Assembly (NCBI GenBank): GCA_017613595.1
Contig: JAGADM010000153.1
Location: forward strand, 1-23,994
Length of the DNA: 23,994 nucleotides
Direction: 5' to 3'
Source of the DNA: Lachnospiraceae bacterium
GTDB lineage: Bacteria > Bacillota_A > Clostridia > Lachnospirales > Lachnospiraceae
In this document: piece after piece, positions 1-8,078 of the stretch
How the letters are laid out: each line of letters opens with the position of its first letter
How positions within the stretch are numbered: position 1 is the first letter of the stretch
Translations under genes and position numbers: made by a program
Notes under the pieces: generated by a model
What the model saw: only the letters and a program-made list of their open reading frames with translations
Database searches by the model: none
What the model was told of the DNA's origin: nothing

Positions 1-1020
1 ATTGTATAACGTCATACGCTCTACGATGGTTGCCAGGTCGGTCGTGTTGTAAAGCGTCGCGCCGTCCGATTTCAGGATCATGCACGGAGGCATTTCCTTC
101 GTATCGGTCTCCTCCTTGACGTCCACAACGAGAGCGCCTTCACTGATGTGCGCATAGCCGTTGTCCTTCATGTCTTTGATCATGTCGGGAATGTACTTCT
201 GCGCGTCGCTTTCCTTGCCCCAGACGTCAAATACGGTGCCGAGGTTGTCGTAATTCTTCCTCAGGTCCTCCATGGAAACCCGCATGATGTGCTCCCAGAG
301 AGCCATATAGCCTCTGCGGCCCTGCTGCAGCTCAAGGATTGCCTTGCGGGACTCTTCACGGTAGTCGTCGTGTTCTTTCGACCACTTGCTCGCGTAAGGA
401 TATATCTCTTCGAGTTCGGAAACGCTGAACGGCGCTTCCTTCGGGTACTCGCCCGTGTAATCCGGATCGAAATAAACGAGATCCGGCTTTCTTACCTTCA
501 GTTCGGTAATGATGAGGCCGATCGGCGTTCCCCAGTCTCCGAGGTGCGCGTCTCCGATCACCTCATGTCCCATGTACCGGAGAATCCGCTTTACCGCTTC
601 GCCGATAACCGCCGGCCGCATGTGTCCGACATGCAGCGGTTTCGCCACGTTGGCTCCGCCGTAGTCCACGACGATCGTCTGTTTCTCGGCGGCTTCTTCG
701 AGTCCGAATTTCGGTGCGTCCTTCATCTCAAAAACGTATCCGGCAAGGAACCGTTCCGATACGGAAACGTTGATGAATCCGGGCGCGGCCGCTTCGCACA
801 GGGAGAACATCTCCTCGCCCGCAAGCTTTGCAACGACCTCGTTCGCGATCATGATCGGCGCCTTGTGATACTGCTTCGCCGCAGCCATGGCTCCGTTACA
901 CTGATACTGGCAGAGGTCGGGGCGATTCGATACCGTCACTGAGGCAAACTTTTCTTCGTATCCGGCAGCCACAAAAGCGGCGCTCATCTTGTCCGCGATT
1001 ATGGAAATAATCTTCTTCAT
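1..1020 (-). CDS. argS: Arginyl-tRNA synthetase, N-terminal 340 residues (3' end outside window)
   Basis: This class I aminoacyl-tRNA synthetase charges tRNA-Arg with arginine in the cytoplasm. The visible 340 codons begin MKKIISIIADKMSAAF. They contain the family's N-terminal additional domain (about residues 1-110), then the ATP-binding signature, with HVGH at residues 130-133, preceded by VDYGGANVAKPL and followed by MRPAVIGEAVKR and GDAHLGDWGTPIGLI. This order is characteristic of ArgRS. The start at 1018-1020 is supported by CAGGAG about 7 bases upstream. The gene runs off the left edge, so the catalytic-domain remainder, any KMSK-like loop and the anticodon-binding domain are not visible. 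It diverges from the aspartokinase gene and has its own promoter in the shared intergenic region. Nothing looks broken in the visible part. Confidence 0.96.
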   Translation of the reverse strand, partial: MKKIISIIADKMSAAFVAAGYEEKFASVTVSNRPDLCQYQCNGAMAAAKQYHKAPIMIANEVVAKLAGEEMFSLCEAAAPGFINVSVSERFLAGYVFEMKDAPKFGLEEAAEKQTIVVDYGGANVAKPLHVGHMRPAVIGEAVKRILRYMGHEVIGDAHLGDWGTPIGLIITELKVRKPDLVYFDPDYTGEYPKEAPFSVSELEEIYPYASKWSKEHDDYREESRKAILELQQGRRGYMALWEHIMRVSMEDLRKNYDNLGTVFDVWGKESDAQKYIPDMIKDMKDNGYAHISEGALVVDVKEETDTKEMPPCMILKSDGATLYNTTDLATIVERMTLYN

Positions 1021-1087
1021 AAAACTCCTGTCTACCCCGTAAAATGTTATCACTGAATAAGGCTTCTTCCCCATTGAAACCCAACTT

Positions 1088-1116
1088 ATCTTACCATAAT
1101 CAAGGGAAAATGTAAA
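1088..1116 (-). promoter_or_regulatory. Probable sigma-A promoter of argS
   Basis: On the minus strand TTTACA (1111-1116) and TAAGAT (1088-1093) are separated by exactly 17 bases. Transcription would begin near 1081, giving a leader of about 60 bases before the argS start codon. The -35 box and spacer lie inside the left arm of the inverted repeat at 1101-1167. Confidence 0.7.
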
Positions 1117-1167
1117 GAAAACTGCGTATTTTTCTGCGAAAGCACAGTTTTTTCACATTTTCCCTTG
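1101..1167. repeat. Near-perfect inverted repeat in the argS/lysC divergent promoter region
   Basis: The left arm (1101-1124) starts CAAGGGAAAATGT and ends AAAACTG. The right arm (1145-1167) is its reverse complement apart from one substitution and one one-base gap. About 20 bases separate them. Outside the arms TTATCTTAC (1086-1094) is matched in inverted orientation by GTAAGATAA (1191-1199). The repeat overlaps the argS -35 element, so it may be a regulator site or a remnant of an inverted promoter duplication. Its function is unknown. Confidence 0.75.
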
Positions 1168-1171
1168 CATA

Positions 1172-1200
1172 TTTCCAAAAAATGTGTATCGTAAGATAAT
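1172..1200 (+). promoter_or_regulatory. Possible promoter of the lysC-ppiB-tmcAL operon
   Basis: TTTCCA (1172-1177) and GATAAT (1195-1200) are 17 bases apart, about 40 bases upstream of the aspartokinase start. The -35 match is only four of six, so this is tentative. The leader would be only about 33 bases, too short for a lysine riboswitch. Confidence 0.4.
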
Positions 1201-1239
1201 AGATTAATAGAATCTTTTTTCAATAAGGAGCCCGATTTT

Positions 1240-2550
1240 ATGATTAAAGTCGTTAAATTCGGCGGCAGTTCGCTTGCCAATGCCGAGCAGTTTCGTAAAG
1301 TAAAAGACATCATCAAATCCGACGCGGACCGCCGTTTCGTGGTGCCCTCCGCTCCCGGCAAGCGCTTCAGCGCGGACACGAAAGTGACCGACATGCTCTA
1401 CGCCTGCTACAACCTCGCGGAGTCGGATGCTGATTTCGACGATGCGCTGAAAGCAATCTCCGACCGTTACACCGAAATCATCAACGGTCTCGGCCTGAAC
1501 CTTACGCTTGCAGCGGAATTCGATAAGATCCACGCTGATTTCGCGGCACATGCCGGAACGGAATATGCCGCTTCCCGCGGTGAGTACCTGAACGGTATCA
1601 TCCTTGCCGCTTATCTCGGTTTCGAGTTCCTCGATTCCGCCAAATACGTCTTCTTCCACGAGGACGGCACATTTGACGCCGAGAAGACCAACGACGCCCT
1701 CTCCGCAAAGCTTCGCGGAATGCAGAACGCCGTAATCCCCGGCTTCTACGGTTCCCTTCCGGACGGACACGTTAAGACGTTCTCAAGAGGCGGATCCGAC
1801 ATTACCGGTTCCATCGTTGCACGCGCCGTACAGGCGAACCTTTACGAGAACTGGACCGACGTTTCCGGCTGCCTTGTAACCGATCCCCGGATCGTTGACA
1901 GCCCGAAGGTTATCGACGTGATCACCTACCGCGAGCTCCGTGAGCTTGCATACATGGGATTTAACGTCCTGCATGAAGATGCGATCTTCCCGGTTCGTAC
2001 CGCAGGCATCCCGATCAACATCAAGAACACCAATTCCCCGAAAGATCCCGGTACTCTGATCGTTGAGAGCACCTCCCGCAAACCCGCTTTCACCATCACC
2101 GGTGTTGCCGGCAAGAAGGGCTTCACCGCGATCAACATCGAGAAAGACATGATGAACGCGGAAATCGGCTTCGGCCGCCGCATTCTGCAGGCTTTCGAAG
2201 ACAACGGAATCAACTTCGAGCATATGCCTTCCGGTATCGACACGATGACCGTCGTTGTTCATCAGACCGAGTTCGAGCAGAAGGAACAGACCGTTCTTGC
2301 GGAGATCCGCAAGCTGACCAATCCCGATTCGATCGACATTTCGACCGATATCGCTCTGATCGCTGTCGTAGGACGCGGCATGCGCAGCAACCGCGGCGTT
2401 GCAGCCAAGATCTTCAGCGCTCTTGACCGTGCTTCCATCAACATCCGCATGATCGACCAGGGCTCGAGCGAGCTGAACATCATCATCGGCGTATCGAACA
2501 ACGATTTCGAAGATGCGATCAACGTGATCTACCACGCATTTGTCCAGTAA
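1240..2550 (+). CDS. lysC: Aspartate kinase (YclM/ThrD-like, with C-terminal ACT domains)
   Basis: Aspartokinase phosphorylates L-aspartate with ATP, the first committed step to lysine, threonine, methionine and diaminopimelate. The 436-residue protein starts MIKVVKFGGSSLANAEQ with the KFGGSS nucleotide-binding motif. It continues through VVPSAPGKRFSADTKVTDML, the FSRGGSDITGSIVARAVQA segment and YENWTDVSGCLVTDPRIV, all hallmarks of the amino-acid-kinase fold. The last ~150 residues hold a tandem ACT region (ITGVAGKKGFTAINIEKDM and later IALIAVVGRGMRSNRGV, INIRMIDQGSSELNIIIGV), the usual site of feedback inhibition. The whole layout closely resembles Bacillus YclM (ThrD) from memory; the generic lysC symbol is used because the effector specificity cannot be read. 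AAGGAG precedes the ATG. It probably leads an operon with the two downstream genes (47 bases to ppiB). Confidence 0.95.
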   Translation: MIKVVKFGGSSLANAEQFRKVKDIIKSDADRRFVVPSAPGKRFSADTKVTDMLYACYNLAESDADFDDALKAISDRYTEIINGLGLNLTLAAEFDKIHADFAAHAGTEYAASRGEYLNGIILAAYLGFEFLDSAKYVFFHEDGTFDAEKTNDALSAKLRGMQNAVIPGFYGSLPDGHVKTFSRGGSDITGSIVARAVQANLYENWTDVSGCLVTDPRIVDSPKVIDVITYRELRELAYMGFNVLHEDAIFPVRTAGIPINIKNTNSPKDPGTLIVESTSRKPAFTITGVAGKKGFTAINIEKDMMNAEIGFGRRILQAFEDNGINFEHMPSGIDTMTVVVHQTEFEQKEQTVLAEIRKLTNPDSIDISTDIALIAVVGRGMRSNRGVAAKIFSALDRASINIRMIDQGSSELNIIIGVSNNDFEDAINVIYHAFVQ

Positions 2551-2597
2551 ACAAGACCGGCAATGACCGGCATACTTAATCCACGGAGGTATTTATC

Positions 2598-3119
2598 ATG
2601 GCACAGAATCCTGTTGTAACGTTCCTTATGGACGACGGCGCAGTCATGAAGGCGGAGCTCTATCCCGAAATCGCGCCCAACACGGTTAACAACTTCATCT
2701 CCCTTGTAAAGAAGGGATTTTATAACGGACTTACCTTCCACCGCGTAATTCCCGGTTTCATGATCCAGGGCGGCTGCCCGAAGGGAACCGGTACCGGCGA
2801 CCCGGGCTACAGCATCCGCGGCGAATTCAGCCACAACGGCTTCAAAAACGACCTGAAGCATGATCCCGGCGTTCTTTCGATGGCACGCGCGATGAACCCC
2901 AATTCCGCGGGTTCCCAGTTCTTCATCATGCATCAGCGCTCTCCTCACCTCGACGGTGAGTACGCCGCATTCGGAAAGCTTACGGAAGGCCTTGACGTTG
3001 TTGACGCGATCGCCAATGTGCGCCGCAACTGGAACGACAAGCCGATCACTCCCGTCATCATGAAGGAAGTTACGGTTGAGACCTTCGGAGTGGATTATCC
3101 CGAGCCGGAGACCATGTAA
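2598..3119 (+). CDS. ppiB: Peptidyl-prolyl cis-trans isomerase, cyclophilin type
   Basis: This 173-residue protein is a single-domain cytoplasmic cyclophilin that isomerises Xaa-Pro bonds and assists protein folding; there is no signal peptide. The family core is complete: NNFISLVKKGFYNGLTFHRV, IPGFMIQGGCPKGTGTGDPG, then GVLSMARAMNPNSAGSQFFI and HLDGEYAAFGKLTEGLDVVD. The FHR arginine and the QFFI strand of the active site are present. The position equivalent to Trp121 of human CypA is histidine (HLDG), a substitution common in bacterial cyclophilins and usually linked to weak cyclosporin binding. GGAGGT lies upstream of the ATG. The stop codon overlaps the next start (TAATG), so translation is probably coupled to tmcAL. 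Confidence 0.95.
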   Translation: MAQNPVVTFLMDDGAVMKAELYPEIAPNTVNNFISLVKKGFYNGLTFHRVIPGFMIQGGCPKGTGTGDPGYSIRGEFSHNGFKNDLKHDPGVLSMARAMNPNSAGSQFFIMHQRSPHLDGEYAAFGKLTEGLDVVDAIANVRRNWNDKPITPVIMKEVTVETFGVDYPEPETM

Positions 3120-4453
3120 TGAAGTTACTCGGTATCACAGCCGAATATAATCCGTTTCACAACGGTCACGCGTATCACATCCGGGAAGCGAAAGCACGTA
3201 CCGGATGTGATTCTGTTATTGCGCTCATGAGCGGGGATTTCGTGCAGCGCGGCACCCCCGCGATCGTCGGCAAATACGACCGCGCCGAGGCCGCTCTTAA
3301 AAACGGCGCCGACATCGTCATCGAGCTTCCCGTATACAGCGCTACCGCCAGCGCGGAGCGGTTTGCGGAAGGGGCCGTGAGGGCATTTGCCGACCTTGGA
3401 GTCGATACGGTTTCGTATGGGATTGAGTGCTCTGCGGATACCGGTGCGGATCGTGCAGGCACCATTAAGGCTTCCGCCATCGGAAGCGAACTCCTCGATG
3501 CAGCCGCGGCCTCCGTCCGGAAGGCAGCCGCTTTCTTCGCGGAGGAACCCGAAACCTACCGCGCACTTTTGAAGGAAGGCCTTTCGTCCGGCCTGTCCTA
3601 TCCCGCAGCGAGGCAGAACGCCTACTGCTCTTTAAACGGCGGAGATGCTTCTTTTCTTTCCACCCCGAACAACATCTTGGCAATTGAATATGAAAAGGCG
3701 ATGATCCGGCTCGGCGTTTCGATAAAGAGCGCTCCGGTTGCACGGATCGGCGCAGGCTATCACGATACCGAGGCGGGCGAATATGCTTCCGCTACGGCAA
3801 TCCGGGCGATGCTTGAAGGCTGTTCCGGAACGGCTCGGGCCAAAGGCTCCGATTCCGGCTCGAACCGCAAGGGTTTCGGCCCCGATGACGAATTGTCCCG
3901 CTCCTATCCCGAAAACCTTGCAGATCTTTATGAAAAAGCCTTCCGCCATCCGGTATTTCCGGACGATTTAAGCAGCGTACTCTTCGCTGCCGTTCACGGC
4001 CGCACCGCGGAAGAACTGGCGCAGTATTCGGACATTTCGGACGATACCGCAAAGCGTCTTGTCGAAGCCGCCAGGCACCCGTTTACCTGGACTTCCCTGA
4101 CGGAAGCTCTTCGCGAACGTTCGCATACGTTAACGCATGTAAACCGTGCTTTGTGCCATATTCTTTTGGGCATCACAAAAGAAGCCGAGAACCGTTACCG
4201 GCTCCCGGCCCATACGCCGTATCTTCATGTTCTCGGTATCCGAAAGGGCTGCGAAGCATTGCTCGGGCAGATTGCTTCGTCCTCGCCCGCTCCGCTTCTC
4301 GTGCGTCTTTCAAAAGACATGCGGGGGCTCAGCCGGGAAGCCCGTGAGCTGTTCGAAACCGACCTGAATGCGACCGCTCTGTACAGCCATATCCAGTACG
4401 GAAAGGGCGTTTCGATTGATGAAGAAAGGACGCGGAAGTTCCTTGTTGTATGA
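3119..4453 (+). CDS. tmcAL: tRNA(Met) cytidine acetate ligase
   Basis: TmcAL (YlbM family) uses acetate and ATP to make N4-acetylcytidine at the wobble base of elongator tRNA-Met. The 444-residue product opens MKLLGITAEYNPFHNGHAYH, with the HxGH nucleotidyltransferase motif at residues 14-17, followed by ALMSGDFVQRGTPAIVGKYD, the family signature. SFLSTPNNILAIEYEKA and SATAIRAML further along also match the family. It is somewhat longer than the roughly 400 residues typical of the family; a low-complexity Ser/Gly/Arg-rich stretch near residues 235-255 probably accounts for the excess. It overlaps ppiB by one base and ends the operon, followed by a hairpin terminator. Confidence 0.93.
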   Translation: MKLLGITAEYNPFHNGHAYHIREAKARTGCDSVIALMSGDFVQRGTPAIVGKYDRAEAALKNGADIVIELPVYSATASAERFAEGAVRAFADLGVDTVSYGIECSADTGADRAGTIKASAIGSELLDAAAASVRKAAAFFAEEPETYRALLKEGLSSGLSYPAARQNAYCSLNGGDASFLSTPNNILAIEYEKAMIRLGVSIKSAPVARIGAGYHDTEAGEYASATAIRAMLEGCSGTARAKGSDSGSNRKGFGPDDELSRSYPENLADLYEKAFRHPVFPDDLSSVLFAAVHGRTAEELAQYSDISDDTAKRLVEAARHPFTWTSLTEALRERSHTLTHVNRALCHILLGITKEAENRYRLPAHTPYLHVLGIRKGCEALLGQIASSSPAPLLVRLSKDMRGLSREARELFETDLNATALYSHIQYGKGVSIDEERTRKFLVV

Positions 4454-4517
4454 CATTCTGCGGTCCGATCCATCCTATCAAAAAGTCCGTCTGATTATTG
4501 TGCATAATAACCGTGAA

Positions 4518-4552
4518 AAAGGTCCTTCCGGCATGTTTCCGGAAGGACCTTT
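4518..4552. terminator. Bidirectional terminator hairpin between converging operons
   Basis: A perfect 14-bp stem (AAAGGTCCTTCCGG / CCGGAAGGACCTTT) with a 7-base loop lies 65 bases after the tmcAL stop. On the minus strand the stem is followed by a T run, so it terminates best in that direction. On the plus strand only TTT and a C-rich stretch follow. Confidence 0.8.
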
Positions 4553-4605
4553 CCCGTTATGTCAGTCATTGCGCCGCTTCCATTTTTCCGAAAAAAGAGG
4601 TAGAA

Positions 4606-4633
4606 AAAGCGGCGCATGTAATTGCGCCGCTTT
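4606..4633 (-). terminator. Terminator of the rsmD-coaD-coiled-coil operon
   Basis: An 11-bp perfect stem (AAAGCGGCGCA / TGCGCCGCTTT) with loop TGTAAT sits 27 bases past the stop of the minus-strand coiled-coil gene. On the minus strand it is followed by TTTTT. Confidence 0.8.
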
Positions 4634-4660
4634 GCATCGAAAAGAAAAAACTCTCAAAGC

Positions 4661-5317
4661 TTATTCGTCAATATTCTCAAGGAAGGTGTTCTCGTCAAAT
4701 TCAAAGTTCTCGTCGTCATCGTCGGCCGTAACGGTTGCGATCGGATCGTCATAAACGGCAGCCGCTTCCTTCGGATTCAGCTGCTGATAAAGCTCCTGAC
4801 GGTTCGCAGCAACAACGTCGTAGTTCTCCTTCAGGGAAGAAATCAATCCGTCGAAATGATCTCTTGCCGAGGAGTAAGCGTTGTTCAGGATCTTCTCCAT
4901 ATCGGTCATGATGTCATTCGCATAGCTGAGAGCACCGGTACGGATCTGCGTAGCGTCGTTGTTGGCGCTTGAAAGCATCTCTTCTGCCTCGCCGCTTGCG
5001 GAAGCAACCATCTCGTTGGCACGCGCGTATGCCTGCTGCATGATTTCATGCTCGCTGACAAGCTGTCTCGCCTTTGCCTTTGCCTCCTCAATGATCTGCT
5101 CAGCCTTCTCCTCAGCACTGGCAATGATGGAATCACGGTTTGCGATAATCTTCTGATATCTGCGGATTTCATCGGGGGTTCTCTGCTTGAGCTCATCGAG
5201 CATCTCGAAGAGTTCCTCTTTATTTACGGCAACTTTGCCGGGCTGAAGCTTAATCGGCTTGCAACCTTCCAAATACTCGCAGATTCCGTCAATCAACTGT
5301 TCAAGACGATTCACCAT
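4661..5317 (-). CDS. Coiled-coil protein, DivIVA/ATPase-subunit-like
   Basis: The 218-residue product has no signal peptide or membrane helix. After an N-terminal part that includes MVNRLEQLIDGICEYLEG and VNKEELFEMLDELKQRTPDE, residues about 45-175 form a long heptad-rich helix full of Ala, Glu, Lys and Gln, with IIASAEEKAEQIIEEAKAKA as a typical segment. The tail is strongly acidic (ATVTADDDDENFEFDENTF). Such proteins are often annotated as DivIVA-like or as an F/V-type ATPase subunit homologue because of the coiled coil alone; a true ATPase role is unsupported. AAAGGAG lies upstream of the ATG. It follows coaD by 59 bases and ends the operon, so co-expression with rRNA methylation and CoA synthesis is likely. 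A septal or pole-associated structural role is only a guess. Confidence 0.8.
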   Translation of the reverse strand: MVNRLEQLIDGICEYLEGCKPIKLQPGKVAVNKEELFEMLDELKQRTPDEIRRYQKIIANRDSIIASAEEKAEQIIEEAKAKARQLVSEHEIMQQAYARANEMVASASGEAEEMLSSANNDATQIRTGALSYANDIMTDMEKILNNAYSSARDHFDGLISSLKENYDVVAANRQELYQQLNPKEAAAVYDDPIATVTADDDDENFEFDENTFLENIDE

Positions 5318-5376
5318 GGCGTTTCTTCTCCTTTTACTCTTTTCTTATGTTACGCATTCTGTTCGCAAAAAAGCGA

Positions 5377-5859
5377 TTATTGTCTCTTTAGCTTGTCGTA
5401 GATGTCCTGCATGACTTCCTTCGGAACAAGTTTGCTGATATCGCCGCCGAAATGGGCGATTTCCTTTACGATGCTGGAACTCAGGTAGGAGTACTGCACG
5501 CTCGTCGTAAGGAAGATCGTATCGATATTCGAATCCAGCTTGTGGTTCAGCTGCGCGATCTGAAGTTCGTACTCAAAGTCCGTTACGGCCCGAAGTCCTC
5601 TTACCAGTATCCGTGCGTTCTTTTTGCGGGCAAATTCGACCGTCAGCCCGTCAAACGTCTCAATCTCCACATTCGGGATATTCTTCGTTACGCGGCGGAT
5701 CAGTTCCACTCTCTCCTCAGCCGTAAACGAAGGCGTCTTACTCGTATTATTCAAAACGCCGATGATCAGCTTGTCCACGATCCGGGACGCTCTCTCGATG
5801 ACATCGAGGTGTCCGAGCGTGATCGGATCGAAGCTGCCGGCATAGATTCCGACTTTCAT
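5377..5859 (-). CDS. coaD: Phosphopantetheine adenylyltransferase
   Basis: CoaD transfers AMP from ATP to 4'-phosphopantetheine, the penultimate step of coenzyme A synthesis, in the cytoplasm. The 160-residue length is standard. [20 protein letters not shown] contains the (T/H)xGH motif at residues 14-17; [20 protein letters not shown] and the C-terminal [18 protein letters not shown] are the other two family signatures. The ATG follows directly after the rsmD stop codon (TAGATG) with no gap, and its AAGGAG ribosome binding site lies within the last codons of rsmD, so the two are translationally coupled. The rsmD-coaD pairing is widespread in bacteria and corroborates both calls. Confidence 0.97.
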   Translation of the reverse strand: MKVGIYAGSFDPITLGHLDVIERASRIVDKLIIGVLNNTSKTPSFTAEERVELIRRVTKNIPNVEIETFDGLTVEFARKKNARILVRGLRAVTDFEYELQIAQLNHKLDSNIDTIFLTTSVQYSYLSSSIVKEIAHFGGDISKLVPKEVMQDIYDKLKRQ

Positions 5860-6417
5860 CTATACTCCTTCGGACAGGAACCAGTGGCAGTTCGTCTTGT
5901 ATTCCTTGACGCGGTCGACACGGTATCCGAGTCCGTTTATTTCATCAATATCCGTCTTGGAAGAGACCTCAACGATCACGGTCGCATCTTCCTTCAAAAG
6001 CTTATATTCCGAAAGCAGGCGGAGTGCCGTGAGTTCGAGTTCCTTTCCGTAAGGCGGATCTAAGAACACGATATCGAACTTCCGTCCCTCGTTACGCATC
6101 CGCATAAGCGCCGCCGTAAAATCCGACGCGTACACGGTAGCCTGATCGGCAAGCTTCGTATGATTCAGGTTATTCTTAATGCAACGGATCGCCTCCGAAG
6201 ACGAATCCGCGAAGCAGCAATACTTCGCGCCGCGGCTCAGAGCCTCGATCCCGATCCCGCCGCTTCCGGCAAATAAATCAAGGAATACGGCGTCCGCAAC
6301 CTGCGGCTGCAGGATGTTGAAAAGCGTCTCCTTAATCATGTCCGAAGTCGGTCTCGTGGAGAGTCCTGCCGGCGTTTCGAGCTGTAATCTCCTTGCCGTT
6401 CCGGCGATAACTCTCAT
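5860..6417 (-). CDS. rsmD: 16S rRNA (guanine(966)-N2)-methyltransferase
   Basis: RsmD methylates G966 of 16S rRNA during 30S assembly using S-adenosylmethionine. With the start chosen here the protein has 185 residues, beginning MRVIAGTARRLQLETPAG. The motif STRPTSDMIKETLFNIL matches the conserved RPT segment, DLFAGSGGIGIEALSRG at residues 47-63 is the SAM-binding loop, and DPPYG from residue 120 is the catalytic motif IV. An ATG 33 bases further upstream is possible, but AGGAGGAG lies just before the internal ATG and family proteins begin MRVI. It is the first gene of its operon, with a promoter directly upstream. Confidence 0.95.
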   Translation of the reverse strand: MRVIAGTARRLQLETPAGLSTRPTSDMIKETLFNILQPQVADAVFLDLFAGSGGIGIEALSRGAKYCCFADSSSEAIRCIKNNLNHTKLADQATVYASDFTAALMRMRNEGRKFDIVFLDPPYGKELELTALRLLSEYKLLKEDATVIVEVSSKTDIDEINGLGYRVDRVKEYKTNCHWFLSEGV

Positions 6418-6448
6418 TGCAAACTCCTCCTGAATAACACACACTACC

Positions 6449-6478
6449 ATTGTAGTATAGAATACATAACTTTGTCAA
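6449..6478 (-). promoter_or_regulatory. Sigma-A promoter of rsmD-coaD operon
   Basis: On the minus strand a perfect TTGACA (6473-6478) and TACAAT (6449-6454) are 18 bases apart. Transcription would begin near 6442, about 25 bases before the chosen rsmD ATG. This also favours the downstream start codon, because the ATG at 6450 would lie within the -10 region. Confidence 0.8.
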
Positions 6479-6544
6479 TAGCGCGAAGCAAAAAAACTGA
6501 CCATAAAAGCACAAAAATTCAGCGTTCCCGCCCTCTTCTAAGGC

Positions 6545-7426
6545 TTACGCAAGCGCCATCTGGTTCTCAATCGTCGTAAGCGCGGAAGCAAGCTCCGGCA
6601 TCTCGATTTCCTCGACGCGTCCGCGGTCCACAAGCGCTGCAGCGGCAGGCACGATCGGAAGCTTCGCGAGCACTCTCGTGCCGTACTTTTCTGCCACTTC
6701 TTCGATATGGCTCTCGCCGAATACGCTCATCTTCTCACCGCAGTGATCGCATACGAGATAGCTGTAATTCTCAATGATTCCGAGGATCGGAATGTTCATC
6801 ATCTTCGCCATGTTTACGGCCTTGCCGACGATCATCGAAACAAGGTCCTGAGGGCTCGTTACGATAACGATGCCGTCAAGCGGAAGCGACTGGAATACCG
6901 TAAGCGGAACGTCACCGGTTCCGGGCGGCATATCCACGAACATGTAGTCCACATCGCCCCAGAACACGTCGGTCCAGAACTGCTTTACGGTGCCCGCGAT
7001 CACGGGTCCGCGCCAGATAACCGGAGCATCCTCATCCTCCATCAGAAGGTTGATGCTCATGATCTTCACGCCGGTGTTTCCGACAACCGGAACGATTCCT
7101 TCATCGGTTGCGTATGCGGGTCCCTTTACGCCGAATGCCTTCGGAATGGACGGTCCCGTAATATCCGCGTCAAGAACCGCGCTCTTGCGGCCCTTCTTCT
7201 GCATCGCGGAAGCAAGAAGCGACGTAACGAGAGACTTTCCCACGCCTCCCTTTCCGCTCACAACGCCGATCACGCGCTTAACCTTGCTCTGCGCATTGAG
7301 CGGTGCCTGCATATCGTTATTCTGTGAAGCATGCTCATGATGCTCCGTCTGCTTCGAGCTGCAGTTCAGGCTGCAGGTGGAACAGTCATGGGTACATTCC
7401 TGGGTGTTTTCTAATTGTTCGCTCAT
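6545..7426 (-). CDS. mrp: Mrp/NBP35-family Fe-S cluster carrier ATPase
   Basis: Members of this P-loop NTPase family bind and deliver iron-sulfur clusters to target proteins in the cytoplasm. The deviant Walker A GVVSGKGGVGKSLVTSLLAS (about residues 53-72), AVLDADITGPSIPKAFGVKG, the switch segment YMFVDMPPGTGDVPLTVFQS and the late CxxC (VCDHCGEK) that ligates the cluster are all present. The 293-residue protein also has an N-terminal Cys cluster, C11-x3-C15-x2-C18-x3-C22, typical of clostridial Mrp versions, followed by a His-rich segment (EHHEHASQ). The ATG has AAAGGAG upstream. It is preceded by bioY (84 bases) on the same strand. A compact GC palindrome (7440-7454) sits in its leader. Confidence 0.94.
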   Translation of the reverse strand: MSEQLENTQECTHDCSTCSLNCSSKQTEHHEHASQNNDMQAPLNAQSKVKRVIGVVSGKGGVGKSLVTSLLASAMQKKGRKSAVLDADITGPSIPKAFGVKGPAYATDEGIVPVVGNTGVKIMSINLLMEDEDAPVIWRGPVIAGTVKQFWTDVFWGDVDYMFVDMPPGTGDVPLTVFQSLPLDGIVIVTSPQDLVSMIVGKAVNMAKMMNIPILGIIENYSYLVCDHCGEKMSVFGESHIEEVAEKYGTRVLAKLPIVPAAAALVDRGRVEEIEMPELASALTTIENQMALA

Positions 7427-7510
7427 AGTTTCTCCTTTTCCGCCCCTGGGGCGGTCCTTTCGTAATTCCGTGTTATCCGCGGGTTAAAGCCTTTCGGCGG
7501 TTACTCTTTC

Positions 7511-8050
7511 TTACGCGCTTTCGTTCTTACGAAGCTGCTTTCTGACACGCGTTCCGACCAGGTCCGCAAGCACCAGCTTAACAAGGTCCGGCAGGACAAA
7601 CGGAATCACGCACAGCATCAGTATCGCCCAGACGGTCCGTCCGTTCGCGTATTTCGCCGCGAACCATGCGGTTCCCGCCGCGTAGCAGGCAAGCAGGCCG
7701 GCGATCATGACGATCCATTTGCGGACAAAACCCTTCTCCGCCTGCTTCTCAAAAAGCCAGTAGATCAGCGCTGTCAGCAGGAATCCCGCGAGGTATCCTC
7801 CGGTCGGTCCGAGCAGACGGTGCACGCCGCCCTGGAACCCGGTAAATACCGGCAGCCCGACTGCTCCCATCAAGAGATAGAGGGCAACGGAAATCGTTCC
7901 GCGCATTCCTCCGAGTATCCGAAGCGCCGCGAATACGGCAAATGTCTGTAAGGAAAACGGAATCGTCATCGGGATCATGATCTGCGAACAGATGATGATC
8001 ACAACGGTCATCAGCGCGGTCACGGTCATATCTACGGTCTTGCTTTTCAT
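7511..8050 (-). CDS. bioY: BioY-family biotin transporter (ECF substrate-binding S component)
   Basis: BioY captures biotin in the membrane and usually works with an energy-coupling-factor module (EcfT and two ATPases), which is not encoded here, so it must act alone or share a module from elsewhere. The 179 residues form about six membrane helices. Family features are the opening TALMTVVIIICSQIMIPM, PFSLQTFAVFAALRILGGMRG, GLPVFTGFQGGVHRLLGPTG followed by GYLAGF, and the late VIPFVLPDLVKLVLA. The ribosome binding site is modest (GAAAGG, about 9 bases before ATG). It has its own promoter and a stable leader hairpin; no BirA-type TTGTTAAC operator is visible. Confidence 0.92.
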   Translation of the reverse strand: MKSKTVDMTVTALMTVVIIICSQIMIPMTIPFSLQTFAVFAALRILGGMRGTISVALYLLMGAVGLPVFTGFQGGVHRLLGPTGGYLAGFLLTALIYWLFEKQAEKGFVRKWIVMIAGLLACYAAGTAWFAAKYANGRTVWAILMLCVIPFVLPDLVKLVLADLVGTRVRKQLRKNESA

Positions 8051-8078
8051 TTCTATAGGCCTTTCTTACACAGCAAAT

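Noticed and set aside
1200..1239. Lysine riboswitch upstream of the aspartokinase gene
   Set aside because: The leader is only about 33 bases and cannot hold the roughly 170-base L-box.
1204..2535. Long open frames on the minus strand opposite the aspartokinase gene
   Set aside because: They lie wholly or almost wholly inside a clear aspartokinase, have no ribosome binding sites or family resemblance, and follow from its codon bias.
7440..7454. GC palindrome CCGCCCC-T-GGGGCGG as a terminator between bioY and mrp
   Set aside because: No T run follows it on either strand and the two genes may be co-transcribed; it could affect mrp leader folding, but nothing more is supported.
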